From assembly GCF_028649395.1 (NCBI RefSeq), contig NZ_JAQSUW010000016.1:406719-470718 (forward strand): a DNA stretch of 64,000 nucleotides. Direction: 5' to 3'. This DNA is from Pseudomonas sp. Gutcm_11s. GTDB lineage: Bacteria > Pseudomonadota > Gammaproteobacteria > Pseudomonadales > Pseudomonadaceae. The notes beneath the pieces are model-generated. The model saw nothing but the letters and a program-made list of their open reading frames with translations. It was not told the origin of the DNA and ran no database searches. Position numbers and translations under genes: made by a program. Each line of letters begins with the position of its first letter. The first letter of the stretch is position 1. Positions 18,326 to 25,749 of this stretch are shown here, piece after piece.

Positions 18326-19240
18326 ATGAAACTCGGAACTATCAACTTCATGGGTATACGCAATCTTGCGTTTGCCCTGACCATGCTCCTGACCCTCGTC
18401 GCCCTTGGCAGCTGGTTCTTCAAGGGGCTCAACTTCGGTCTCGACTTCACTGGCGGCAGCCAGATCGAGCTGAGCTACGACAAGCCGGCCGACCTCGGTC
18501 AGGTGCGTGAGCAGCTGGCTGCAGCCGGTTACGCCGATGCTGTGGTGCAGAACTTCGGCGCCACCACTGATGTGGTGGTGCGTCTGCAGGGCGATGACCC
18601 GCAGCTCGGCAACCAGGTGGCGGCGGCGCTGAAGGCCGCCAGTGGCGACAGCTCGCTGCAGGTTAAGAAGGTCGAGTTCGTCGGTCCGGCCGTGGGTGAG
18701 GAGCTGCGCGACCAGGGCGGCCTGGGCATGCTGCTGGCCCTGGGCGGCATCCTGATCTACGTGGCCTTCCGCTTCCAGTGGAAGTTCGCCGTCGGTGCCA
18801 TCCTCTCGCTGGTGCACGACGTGGTTGTGACCATGGGCATCCTGTCGTTCTTCCAGATCACCTTCGACCTGACGGTGCTGGCGGCGGTGCTGGCGATCAT
18901 CGGCTACTCGCTGAACGACACCATCGTGGTATTCGACCGGGTGCGCGAGAACTTCCGCGTACTGCGCAAGGCCAGCCTGATCGAGAACATCAACATCTCG
19001 ACCACGCAGACCCTGCTGCGTACCATCGCCACCTCGGTTTCGACCCTGCTGGCGATCGTCGCTCTGCTGGTGTTCGCCGGTGACAACCTGTGGGGCTTCT
19101 CCATCGCCCTGTTCGTTGGGGTGCTGGCCGGTACCTACTCGTCGATCTACATCGCCAACGTGGTGTTGATCTGGCTGAACCTGACCAGCGAGGATCTGAT
19201 CCCGCCGGCGGTCGCCGAAGAGGTGGACGAGCGTCCCTGA
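18326..19240 (+). CDS. secF: protein translocase subunit SecF
   Basis: 304 residues, partner of SecD. First helix at about 15-34, periplasmic domain opening with the diagnostic GLDFTGGSQIELSY, then five C-terminal helices with YSLNDTIVVFDRVREN, matching the SecD proton-path motif. Last gene of the yajC-secD-secF unit; a hairpin with a T-rich tail follows. Confidence 0.97.
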   Translation: MKLGTINFMGIRNLAFALTMLLTLVALGSWFFKGLNFGLDFTGGSQIELSYDKPADLGQVREQLAAAGYADAVVQNFGATTDVVVRLQGDDPQLGNQVAAALKAASGDSSLQVKKVEFVGPAVGEELRDQGGLGMLLALGGILIYVAFRFQWKFAVGAILSLVHDVVVTMGILSFFQITFDLTVLAAVLAIIGYSLNDTIVVFDRVRENFRVLRKASLIENINISTTQTLLRTIATSVSTLLAIVALLVFAGDNLWGFSIALFVGVLAGTYSSIYIANVVLIWLNLTSEDLIPPAVAEEVDERP

Positions 19241-19257
19241 GGCGCTCCTCCGAATGT

Positions 19258-19292
19258 CAGAAGCCCGGCCCAGTGCCGGGCTTCCTGCTTTA
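19258..19292 (+). terminator. terminator after secF
   Basis: GAAGCCCGGC and GCCGGGCTTC pair perfectly around a 5-base loop, followed by CTGCTTT. The tail is a weak T-run but the location, 20 bases after the secF stop, fits. Confidence 0.7.
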
Positions 19293-19419
19293 ATGGTGTG
19301 CGCTTCGTCGCACTTGTCGCGTCGGGACTGTAGCGAGCCGGGAACTCGCTTCGTTCGATTCGATCCAAGGCAGGGAGTAGGGCATGAAAGCCCGGCAACC
19401 GAAGTCTGTGGAGGACCCC

Positions 19420-19959
19420 ATGAATAAATCAATGATCGTAGGTGCAGTGCTGGGTGCGGTGGGCGTAACTGCCGGCGGCGCCGTTGCCACCTATAGCCTG
19501 GTGGGCGGCCCCCAGTACGCCGAGGTGTTGGCCGTAAAGCCGATCAACGAAACCATCAAGACCCCGCGTGAGGTCTGCAAGGACGTGGCGGTGACTCGTC
19601 AGGCGCCGGTCAAGGACCAGCATCAGATCGCCGGTACCGTGCTCGGCGCCGTGGCTGGCGGCCTGCTGGGCAACCAGATTGGTGGCGGCAACGGCAAGAA
19701 GATAGCCACCGTGGCGGGTGCCGTCGGTGGTGGCTATGCCGGTAACAAGGTGCAGGAGGGCATGCAGGAGCGTGATACCTACACCACTACCGAGACTCGC
19801 TGCCACACCGTGACCGATACCAGCGAGAAGCTGGTTGGCTACGACGTGAAGTACCAGTTGGATGGCAAGGTTGGCCAGGTCCGCATGGATCGTGATCCGG
19901 GCTCGCAGATCCCGGTCAACAAGGAAGGTCAGCTGGTGCTGACGCAGGCCGCCCAGTAA
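19420..19959 (+). CDS. glycine-zipper 2TM domain envelope protein
   Basis: 179 residues from ATG 19420 (MNKSMIVGAVLGAVGVTAGGAVA), preceded by GGAGG; an in-frame ATG at 19384 would add 12 polar residues. N-terminal hydrophobic helix, then a glycine zipper (GTVLGAVAGGLLGNQIGGGN and GAVGGGYAGNKVQEGMQ in pattern), as in SlyB/Rickettsia 17-kDa-type proteins. The C-terminal part (about 130-179) has a conserved CHTVTD stretch. Probably in the cell envelope; function unknown. It recurs next to secF in Pseudomonas as far as I recall. Confidence 0.85.
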   Translation: MNKSMIVGAVLGAVGVTAGGAVATYSLVGGPQYAEVLAVKPINETIKTPREVCKDVAVTRQAPVKDQHQIAGTVLGAVAGGLLGNQIGGGNGKKIATVAGAVGGGYAGNKVQEGMQERDTYTTTETRCHTVTDTSEKLVGYDVKYQLDGKVGQVRMDRDPGSQIPVNKEGQLVLTQAAQ

Positions 19960-19972
19960 TTCTGGCAGAAAC

Positions 19973-19999
19973 AAAAAAGCCGCCCTTGGGCGGCTTTTT
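19973..19999. terminator. bidirectional terminator between the glycine-zipper gene and suhB
   Basis: GCCGCCC TT GGGCGGC stem, flanked by six A on one side and five T on the other, so it can stop transcription from both convergent genes. Confidence 0.9.
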
Positions 20000-20012
20000 C
20001 ATTGGCTGGCGA

Positions 20013-20828
20013 TCAGCGCTTCATCGACGGCGCCAGGTGCGGCTGGATGGCAGTCAATACGGCCTTGAAGCACTTGGTGTTGCCGGCAACGATCTGACCC
20101 TTCTCGAGGAAGTCGTGGCCACCATTGAAGTCGCTGATCAGGCCGCCTGCTTCCTGGATCAGCAGGGCGCCAGCGGCCATGTCCCACTCAGACAGGCCGA
20201 ACTCCCAGAAGGCGTCATAGCGGCCGGAGGCGACGTAGGCCAGGTCCAGGCTGGCGGCGCCAGCGCGGCGGATGCCGGCGGTCTGGCCGACCAGGCTACG
20301 GAACATGCCCAGATAGTTGTCCAGGTTGTCGACTTGGTCGTTGCGGAATGGGAAGCCGGTGCCGAGCAGCGCGCCGTCCAGGCTCTTGCGGTTGCTGACG
20401 CGGATGCGACGACCGTTGACGGCGGCGCCACGGCCGCGGCTGGCGGTGAACTCTTCCTGGCGCACCGGATCGAGCACCACGGCGTGTTCCAGGCGGCCGC
20501 GGTATTTGCAGGCGATGCTCACGGCGAAGTGCGGCACGCCGCGCAGGAAGTTGGTGGTGCCGTCCAGCGGGTCGATGATCCACTGGTAGTCGGCGCCTTC
20601 GCCGGTGCCGGCGATGCTGCCGCCTTCCTCGCCGAGGAAGCCGTGGGTCGGGTAGGCCTTCTGCAGCGCCTGGATAATGGTCTGCTCGGCGGCACGATCG
20701 ACTTCGCTGACGTAGTCGTGGGCATCCTTCTCGTTGACCGAGATGACGTCCAGGCGTTCGACGGAGCGGATGATCAGTTCGCCGGCACTGCGCGCAGCGC
20801 GCAGCGCGATATTCAGCATGGGCTGCAT
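20013..20828 (-). CDS. suhB: inositol-1-monophosphatase family protein SuhB
   Basis: 271 residues. Mg2+-dependent phosphatase; in gammaproteobacteria SuhB also joins the antitermination complex on rRNA operons. Metal-binding motifs are intact: GEE (about 66-68), DPLDGTTNF (about 86-94) and EWDMAAGALLIQEAGG (about 213-228). Normal length. Divergent from trmJ, with promoters for both expected in 20829-20977, where I did not find clear boxes. Confidence 0.95.
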   Translation of the reverse strand: MQPMLNIALRAARSAGELIIRSVERLDVISVNEKDAHDYVSEVDRAAEQTIIQALQKAYPTHGFLGEEGGSIAGTGEGADYQWIIDPLDGTTNFLRGVPHFAVSIACKYRGRLEHAVVLDPVRQEEFTASRGRGAAVNGRRIRVSNRKSLDGALLGTGFPFRNDQVDNLDNYLGMFRSLVGQTAGIRRAGAASLDLAYVASGRYDAFWEFGLSEWDMAAGALLIQEAGGLISDFNGGHDFLEKGQIVAGNTKCFKAVLTAIQPHLAPSMKR

Positions 20829-20977
20829 GGAAGGTTACCTGGGGTCGTTAAAGAGGAAAGCCGGCCATTCTAGCAGACTAGCTTTTTCTGTGCAGCCAGG
20901 CTGTTTCCGTGCATGGCGCTGTGCGGGGGCATTCTGTAACATTCATGGCCCTTTTCGCATTTTCAGCGGAGCTGGCG

Positions 20978-21757
20978 TTGCTGCAGAACATTCGCGTCGT
21001 CCTGGTTAACACCAGTCATCCCGGCAATATCGGCGGTGCCGCGCGGGCCATGAAGAACATGGGCCTGTCGCGTCTCGTGCTGGTCGATCCGGAAGACTTC
21101 CCCAGCAGTGAGGCGGTTGCCCGTGCCTCCGGTGCTACCGATATTCTCGATAATGCGGTGGTGGTCAAGACGCTGGAGGAGGCTCTGATCGGTTGTAGCG
21201 TGGCGCTGGGTACCAGTGCTCGCGATCGACGCATTCCCTGGCCGCTGCTGGACCCGCGCGAATGCGCGACCACCTCGCTGCAGCATGTGGCGCAGGGTGG
21301 CGAGGTTGCGCTGGTGTTCGGTCGGGAGTACGCCGGCCTGACCAATGATGAGCTGCAGCGCTGCCAGTTCCATGTGCATATTCCGTCCAATCCGGATTTC
21401 AGCTCGCTGAATCTGGCGGCTGCGGTGCAGGTGCTGGCCTACGAGGTGCGTATGGCCTGGCTGGCGGCCGAAGGGCAGCCGACCAAGATGAACAAGCTGG
21501 AAACCACGGCGATGCTCAATACTCAGCCGGTGACCACGGATGAGCTCGAGCTGTTCTACGGTCACCTCGAGGGCACGCTGGTCGATATTGGTTTTCTTGA
21601 CCCTGCCAGTCCGCGTCACCTGATGTCTCGCCTGCGGCGCCTGTATGGTCGCGCTGGTGTGAGCAAGCTGGAAATGAACATCCTGCGCGGCATTCTGACC
21701 GAGACCCAGAAAGCGGCGCGCGGCGAGTCCCCTAAGCGGAGAAAAGACGATGTTTGA
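20978..21757 (+). CDS. trmJ: tRNA (cytidine/uridine-32-2'-O)-methyltransferase TrmJ
   Basis: SPOUT-family methyltransferase for position 32 of several tRNAs. I place the start at TTG 20978 (MLQNIRVVLVNTSHPGNIG): it has GGAG six bases upstream and gives the N-terminus usual for the family, whereas an ATG at 20945 adds residues MALFAFSAELA not found in relatives I remember. 259 residues. SPOUT knot motifs: HPGNIGGAARAMKNMGL, LVFGREYAGLTNDEL and IPSNPDFSSLNLAAAVQ. Overlaps cysE by eight bases. Confidence 0.92.
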   Translation: MLQNIRVVLVNTSHPGNIGGAARAMKNMGLSRLVLVDPEDFPSSEAVARASGATDILDNAVVVKTLEEALIGCSVALGTSARDRRIPWPLLDPRECATTSLQHVAQGGEVALVFGREYAGLTNDELQRCQFHVHIPSNPDFSSLNLAAAVQVLAYEVRMAWLAAEGQPTKMNKLETTAMLNTQPVTTDELELFYGHLEGTLVDIGFLDPASPRHLMSRLRRLYGRAGVSKLEMNILRGILTETQKAARGESPKRRKDDV

Positions 21758-22529
21758 GCGTGTGCGCGAAGATATCCAGAGCGTATTCCATCGTGATCCG
21801 GCGGCGCGCAATGCCTTCGAGGTAGTCACCTGCTATCCGGGGCTGCACGCCGTGTGGCTGCATCGTGTCGCTAATGCTCTGTGGGGTCGTGGCTGGAAGT
21901 GGCTGGCGCGTCTGGTGTCGAACTTCGGGCGTTGGCTCACTGGCATCGAGATTCACCCAGGGGCGAAGATCGGTCGCCGTTTCTTTATTGACCACGGCAT
22001 GGGCATCGTCATTGGCGAGACGGCCGAGATCGGTGATGACGTCACCCTCTATCAGGGCGTGACCCTGGGTGGCACGAGCTGGAACAAGGGCAAGCGCCAC
22101 CCGACGCTAGGTGATGGTGTGGTGGTCGGTGCCGGCGCCAAGGTGCTCGGGCCGTTCACTGTGGGTGCTGGCGCCAAGGTCGGCTCCAACGCTGTGGTGA
22201 CCAAGGAAGTGCCGCCGGGGGCGACCGTGGTCGGTATTCCGGGGCGGATCATCGTCAAGAGCGATGACGAGCAGGAGGCCAAGCGCCAGGCCATGGCGGA
22301 GAAGCTCGGCTTCGATGCCTACGGCGTCGGTCAGGACATGCCGGACCCGGTGGCGCGCGCCATTGGCCAGTTGCTTGACCATCTGCATGCAGTGGATGGG
22401 CGGCTGGAAGGGATGTGCTCGGCGCTGAAGGAGCTGGGTAGCGATTATTGCGCCAAGGACCTGCCTGCTCTGCGCGATGAGGATTTCGCCGACGTCTGCA
22501 AGGAGCAGGGCGACAAGCCGGCTGCCTGA
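21750..22529 (+). CDS. cysE: serine O-acetyltransferase
   Basis: Makes O-acetylserine from serine and acetyl-CoA, the first step of cysteine synthesis. 259 residues. The left-handed beta-helix is obvious from hexapeptide repeats (IHPGAKIGRRFFIDHGMGIV, IGDDVTLYQGVTLGG, VVVGAGAKVLGPFTVG), with catalytic His in DHGMG and the acyl-CoA loop NKGKRHP. The C-terminal tail is longer than in short bacterial CysE and is typical of Pseudomonas. Starts inside the end of trmJ and directly precedes the isc operon; its stop codon lies seven bases before the first IscR half-site. Confidence 0.96.
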   Translation: MFERVREDIQSVFHRDPAARNAFEVVTCYPGLHAVWLHRVANALWGRGWKWLARLVSNFGRWLTGIEIHPGAKIGRRFFIDHGMGIVIGETAEIGDDVTLYQGVTLGGTSWNKGKRHPTLGDGVVVGAGAKVLGPFTVGAGAKVGSNAVVTKEVPPGATVVGIPGRIIVKSDDEQEAKRQAMAEKLGFDAYGVGQDMPDPVARAIGQLLDHLHAVDGRLEGMCSALKELGSDYCAKDLPALRDEDFADVCKEQGDKPAA

Positions 22530-22535
22530 CTACTA

Positions 22536-22621
22536 AATAGTCTGCTATCATTCGCGCCCCGCACTGAGCCTAAATCCGACTGTTTTAATCGGTCTTATAG
22601 TTGACCTAAATAGTCGGAAAA
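22536..22621 (+). promoter_or_regulatory. IscR-binding region: two adjacent type-1 sites plus a half site
   Basis: Hand matching to the 25-base IscR type-1 consensus gives about 19 of 25 positions for 22572-22596 and about 20 of 25 for 22597-22621, the two sites abutting exactly. A third, right-half-only match (AATAGTCTGCTAT) lies at 22536-22548. This is the expected place for [2Fe-2S]-IscR feedback repression of iscRSUA. Confidence 0.8.
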
Positions 22622-22630
22622 GGCGATACT
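22601..22630 (+). promoter_or_regulatory. isc operon promoter
   Basis: TTGACC, 18-base spacer, GATACT, 34 bases before the iscR start. The -35 box lies inside the second IscR site, so bound IscR would block RNA polymerase. Confidence 0.65.
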
Positions 22631-22664
22631 TGCGGCAACTCAGCTCACTCGTGGTGCGAATGCC

Positions 22665-23156
22665 ATGCGTCTGACCACCAAAGGTCGCTACGCCGTCACT
22701 GCCATGCTCGATCTGGCGCTGCATGCCCAGAGCGGGCCTGTGTCGCTGGCGGATATCTCCGAGCGGCAGGGCATTTCCCTGTCCTATCTGGAGCAGCTGT
22801 TCGCCAAGTTGCGCCGTGGCAACCTGGTTAGCAGCGTGCGAGGCCCTGGCGGCGGCTATCAGCTGTCGCGCGATATGCGAGTGATCCAGGTGGCCCAGGT
22901 GATCGACGCGGTGAACGAGTCGGTCGATGCCACCCGTTGCCAGGGTATGGGCGATTGCCATTCTGGTGACACCTGCCTGACCCACCATCTGTGGTGCGAC
23001 CTCAGTCAGCAGATTCACGAATTCCTTAGCGGCATCAGCCTGGCTGATCTGGTGACCCGGCGCGAAGTGCAGGAAGTTGCACTGCGCCAGGATCAGCGTC
23101 GCCGCAATGGCAGGATGCCGCAGCTGGACAAGATCGAAGCGTCCGCCATCGAGTGA
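22665..23156 (+). CDS. iscR: Fe-S cluster-sensing transcription regulator IscR
   Basis: Rrf2-family regulator, 163 residues. N-terminal winged helix (MRLTTKGRYAVTAMLDLA, then ISLSYLEQLFAKLR as recognition helix). The [2Fe-2S] ligands are all present: Cys92, Cys98, Cys104 and His107. First gene of the isc operon and expected to repress its own promoter when Fe-S clusters are plentiful. Confidence 0.97.
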   Translation: MRLTTKGRYAVTAMLDLALHAQSGPVSLADISERQGISLSYLEQLFAKLRRGNLVSSVRGPGGGYQLSRDMRVIQVAQVIDAVNESVDATRCQGMGDCHSGDTCLTHHLWCDLSQQIHEFLSGISLADLVTRREVQEVALRQDQRRRNGRMPQLDKIEASAIE

Positions 23157-23187
23157 GCAGGGCGCCTGCCTGAATAGGAGATACCTG

Positions 23188-24402
23188 ATGAGATTGCCGA
23201 TTTACCTCGATTACTCCGCCACCACTCCGGTTGACCCGCGCGTGGCGCAGAAGATGAGTGAGTGCCTGCTGGTGGATGGCAATTTTGGCAACCCGGCATC
23301 GCGCTCCCACGTGTTCGGCTGGAAGGCCGAAGAGGCGGTCGAGAACGCCCGTCGCCAAGTAGCCGAGCTGGTCAATGCCGACCCGCGCGAGATCGTCTGG
23401 ACCTCCGGTGCCACCGAGTCCGACAACTTGGCCATCAAGGGCGTCGCGCACTTCTATGGCAGCAAGGGCAAGCACATCATCACCTCGAAGATCGAGCACA
23501 AGGCGGTGCTGGACACCACCCGCCAGCTGGAGCGCGAAGGCTTCGAAGTGACCTACATCGAGCCGGGCGAAGATGGTCTGGTGACTCCGGCCATGATCGA
23601 GGCCGCGCTGCGTGAGGACACCATTCTGGTGTCGGTCATGCACGTCAACAACGAGATCGGCACCATCAACGACATCACTGCCATCGGTGAGCTGACTCGC
23701 TCCCGCGGCGTGCTGTTCCATGTCGATGCTGCCCAGTCCACCGGCAAGGTGGAGATCGATCTGGAGAAGATGAAGGTCGACCTGATGTCCTTCTCCGCGC
23801 ACAAGACTTATGGCCCGAAAGGCGTCGGCGCCCTTTACGTACGCCGCAAGCCGCGCGTGCGCCTGGAGGCCCAGACCCATGGCGGTGGCCACGAGCGCGG
23901 CATGCGCTCCGGCACCCTGGCCACGCACCAGTGCGTCGGCATGGGCGAGGCGTTCCGCATCGCCAAGGTTGAGATGGCGCAGGAAAATCAGCGCGTACTG
24001 GCCCTGCGTGATCGCTTCTACAAGCAGCTCGAAGGCATGGAAGAGCTGTACGTCAACGGCAGCCTGACCCAGCGCGTGCCGCACAACCTCAACCTCAGCT
24101 TCAACTACGTCGAAGGCGAGTCGCTGATCATGGCGCTCAAGGACCTGGCGGTCTCCTCCGGTTCCGCCTGTACCTCCGCGTCGCTGGAGCCGTCCTACGT
24201 GCTGCGCGCCCTGGGCCGCAACGACGAGTTGGCGCACAGTTCGATCCGTTTCACCTTCGGTCGCTTCACCACCGAGGAAGAAGTCGATTACGCGGCCAGT
24301 AAAGTGGCCGATGCGGTGAACAAGCTGCGTGATCTTTCGCCGCTGTGGGACATGTTCAAAGAAGGTGTCGACATCTCCAAGGTCGAATGGCAGGCACATT
24401 GA
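23188..24402 (+). CDS. iscS: cysteine desulfurase IscS
   Basis: PLP enzyme that takes sulfur from cysteine for Fe-S clusters and tRNA thiolation. 404 residues from ATG 23188, with AGGAG upstream. The PLP lysine is in SAHKTYGPKG (about 206), the catalytic cysteine in SSGSACTSASLEPSYV (about 328) on the mobile loop, and the N-terminus YLDYSATTPVDPRV is typical. Second gene of the operon, delivering sulfur to IscU. Confidence 0.98.
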   Translation: MRLPIYLDYSATTPVDPRVAQKMSECLLVDGNFGNPASRSHVFGWKAEEAVENARRQVAELVNADPREIVWTSGATESDNLAIKGVAHFYGSKGKHIITSKIEHKAVLDTTRQLEREGFEVTYIEPGEDGLVTPAMIEAALREDTILVSVMHVNNEIGTINDITAIGELTRSRGVLFHVDAAQSTGKVEIDLEKMKVDLMSFSAHKTYGPKGVGALYVRRKPRVRLEAQTHGGGHERGMRSGTLATHQCVGMGEAFRIAKVEMAQENQRVLALRDRFYKQLEGMEELYVNGSLTQRVPHNLNLSFNYVEGESLIMALKDLAVSSGSACTSASLEPSYVLRALGRNDELAHSSIRFTFGRFTTEEEVDYAASKVADAVNKLRDLSPLWDMFKEGVDISKVEWQAH

Positions 24403-24450
24403 TTTTTGAGTCGCCTGTAGAGCGGCACCTGATGAGAGAGGATTTGCAAC

Positions 24451-24837
24451 ATGGCATACAGTGAAAAGGTCATCGACCATTACGAAAACCCGCGCAACGT
24501 CGGCAAGATGGATGCCGAGGATCCGAATGTCGGTACCGGCATGGTCGGTGCTCCGGCGTGCGGCGACGTGATGCGTCTGCAGATCAAGGTCAATGACCAG
24601 GGCGTTATCGAAGACGCCAAGTTCAAGACCTACGGCTGCGGTTCGGCCATTGCCTCCAGCTCCCTCGCTACCGAGTGGATGAAGGGCAAGACCCTGGACG
24701 AGGCCGAGTCGATCAAGAACACCCAGCTGGCCGAAGAACTGGCCTTGCCGCCGGTGAAGATTCACTGCTCCGTGCTCGCCGAAGACGCCATCAAGGCTGC
24801 CGTGCACGACTACAAGCAGAAGAAAGGTCTGCTCTGA
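24451..24837 (+). CDS. iscU: Fe-S cluster assembly scaffold IscU
   Basis: 128 residues. Cluster ligands Cys37, Asp39, Cys63 and Cys106 are at their standard positions. The HscA recognition motif LPPVK is at 99-103. Builds clusters with IscS and passes them on with HscA/HscB. Confidence 0.98.
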   Translation: MAYSEKVIDHYENPRNVGKMDAEDPNVGTGMVGAPACGDVMRLQIKVNDQGVIEDAKFKTYGCGSAIASSSLATEWMKGKTLDEAESIKNTQLAEELALPPVKIHCSVLAEDAIKAAVHDYKQKKGLL

Positions 24838-24853
24838 TCCCTGAGGAGTCGCT

Positions 24854-25177
24854 ATGGCCATCACCATGACTGAATCCGCCGCTCGCCACGTGCAACGCTC
24901 CATCGACGGGCGCGGCAAGGGCGAGGGCATTCGCCTTGGCGTGCGCACCACCGGCTGCTCGGGCCTGGCCTATGTGCTGGAGTTCGTCGATGAAGTCGCT
25001 GCCGAAGACCAGGTGTTCGAAAGCTTCGGGGTCAAGGTGATCATCGATCCGAAGAGCCTGGCCTATATCGACGGCACCGAGCTGGACTTCGTCCGTGAAG
25101 GCCTCAACGAGGGCTTCAAGTTCAACAACCCCAACGTGCGCGGCGAATGCGGCTGCGGCGAGAGCTTCAACGTCTGA
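24854..25177 (+). CDS. iscA: A-type Fe-S carrier IscA
   Basis: 107 residues. The three conserved cysteines are Cys35 (TTGCSGLAY), Cys99 and Cys101 (ECGCGESF). Carries clusters from IscU to target proteins. A GAGG ribosome site precedes it. Confidence 0.97.
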   Translation: MAITMTESAARHVQRSIDGRGKGEGIRLGVRTTGCSGLAYVLEFVDEVAAEDQVFESFGVKVIIDPKSLAYIDGTELDFVREGLNEGFKFNNPNVRGECGCGESFNV

Positions 25178-25185
25178 GGCTGGTT

Positions 25186-25707
25186 GTGGGTAGTCCCTGT
25201 CATTTCGCCCTGTTCGAGCTGCAGCCCGAGTTTCGTGTAGACCAGGCGCAGCTGTCTGCGCGCTATCGCGAGCTGGTCAAGGCCGTGCACCCGGATCGCT
25301 TCGCCGATGCCGGCGAGCGCGAACAGCGCCTGGCGCTGGAGCAGTCCGCGCGCCTCAACGAGGCCTACCAGACCCTGAAGAGCGCGCCGCGTCGTGCGCT
25401 CTACCTGCTGGCGCTGGGTGGTCGCGAGCTGCCGCTGGAAGTGACGGTGCAGGATCCCGAGTTCCTGCTTCAGCAGATGCGCTGGCGCGAGGAGCTGGAG
25501 GACCTGCATGACAGCGCCGACCTGGCTGGCGTGGCGACCTTCAAGAAACGTCTGAAAGCGGCTCAGGATGAGCTGGACCAAGGTTTTTCCGCCTGCTGGA
25601 ACGATGCTGCAAGACGCGAAGAGGCCGAGCGCCTGGTGCGTCGCATGCAGTTCCTCGACAAGCTGGCTCACGAAGTGCGCGATCTGGAAGAGCGCCTCGA
25701 CGACTAA
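25186..25707 (+). CDS. hscB: Fe-S assembly co-chaperone HscB
   Basis: J-domain protein that brings IscU to HscA. Start is GTG at 25186 (MGSPCHFALFELQPEF), eight bases after the iscA stop and preceded by GAGG; this gives 173 residues and the N-terminus seen in Pseudomonas HscB. The earlier in-frame ATG at 25147 lies inside iscA and is unlikely. HPD is at 35-37. The C-terminal three-helix bundle holds the IscU-binding face. Confidence 0.95.
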   Translation: MGSPCHFALFELQPEFRVDQAQLSARYRELVKAVHPDRFADAGEREQRLALEQSARLNEAYQTLKSAPRRALYLLALGGRELPLEVTVQDPEFLLQQMRWREELEDLHDSADLAGVATFKKRLKAAQDELDQGFSACWNDAARREEAERLVRRMQFLDKLAHEVRDLEERLDD

Positions 25708-25749
25708 CCCGGCGCAGCTCCGCGCTGCGCGCCTGATACCTAGAGCACC

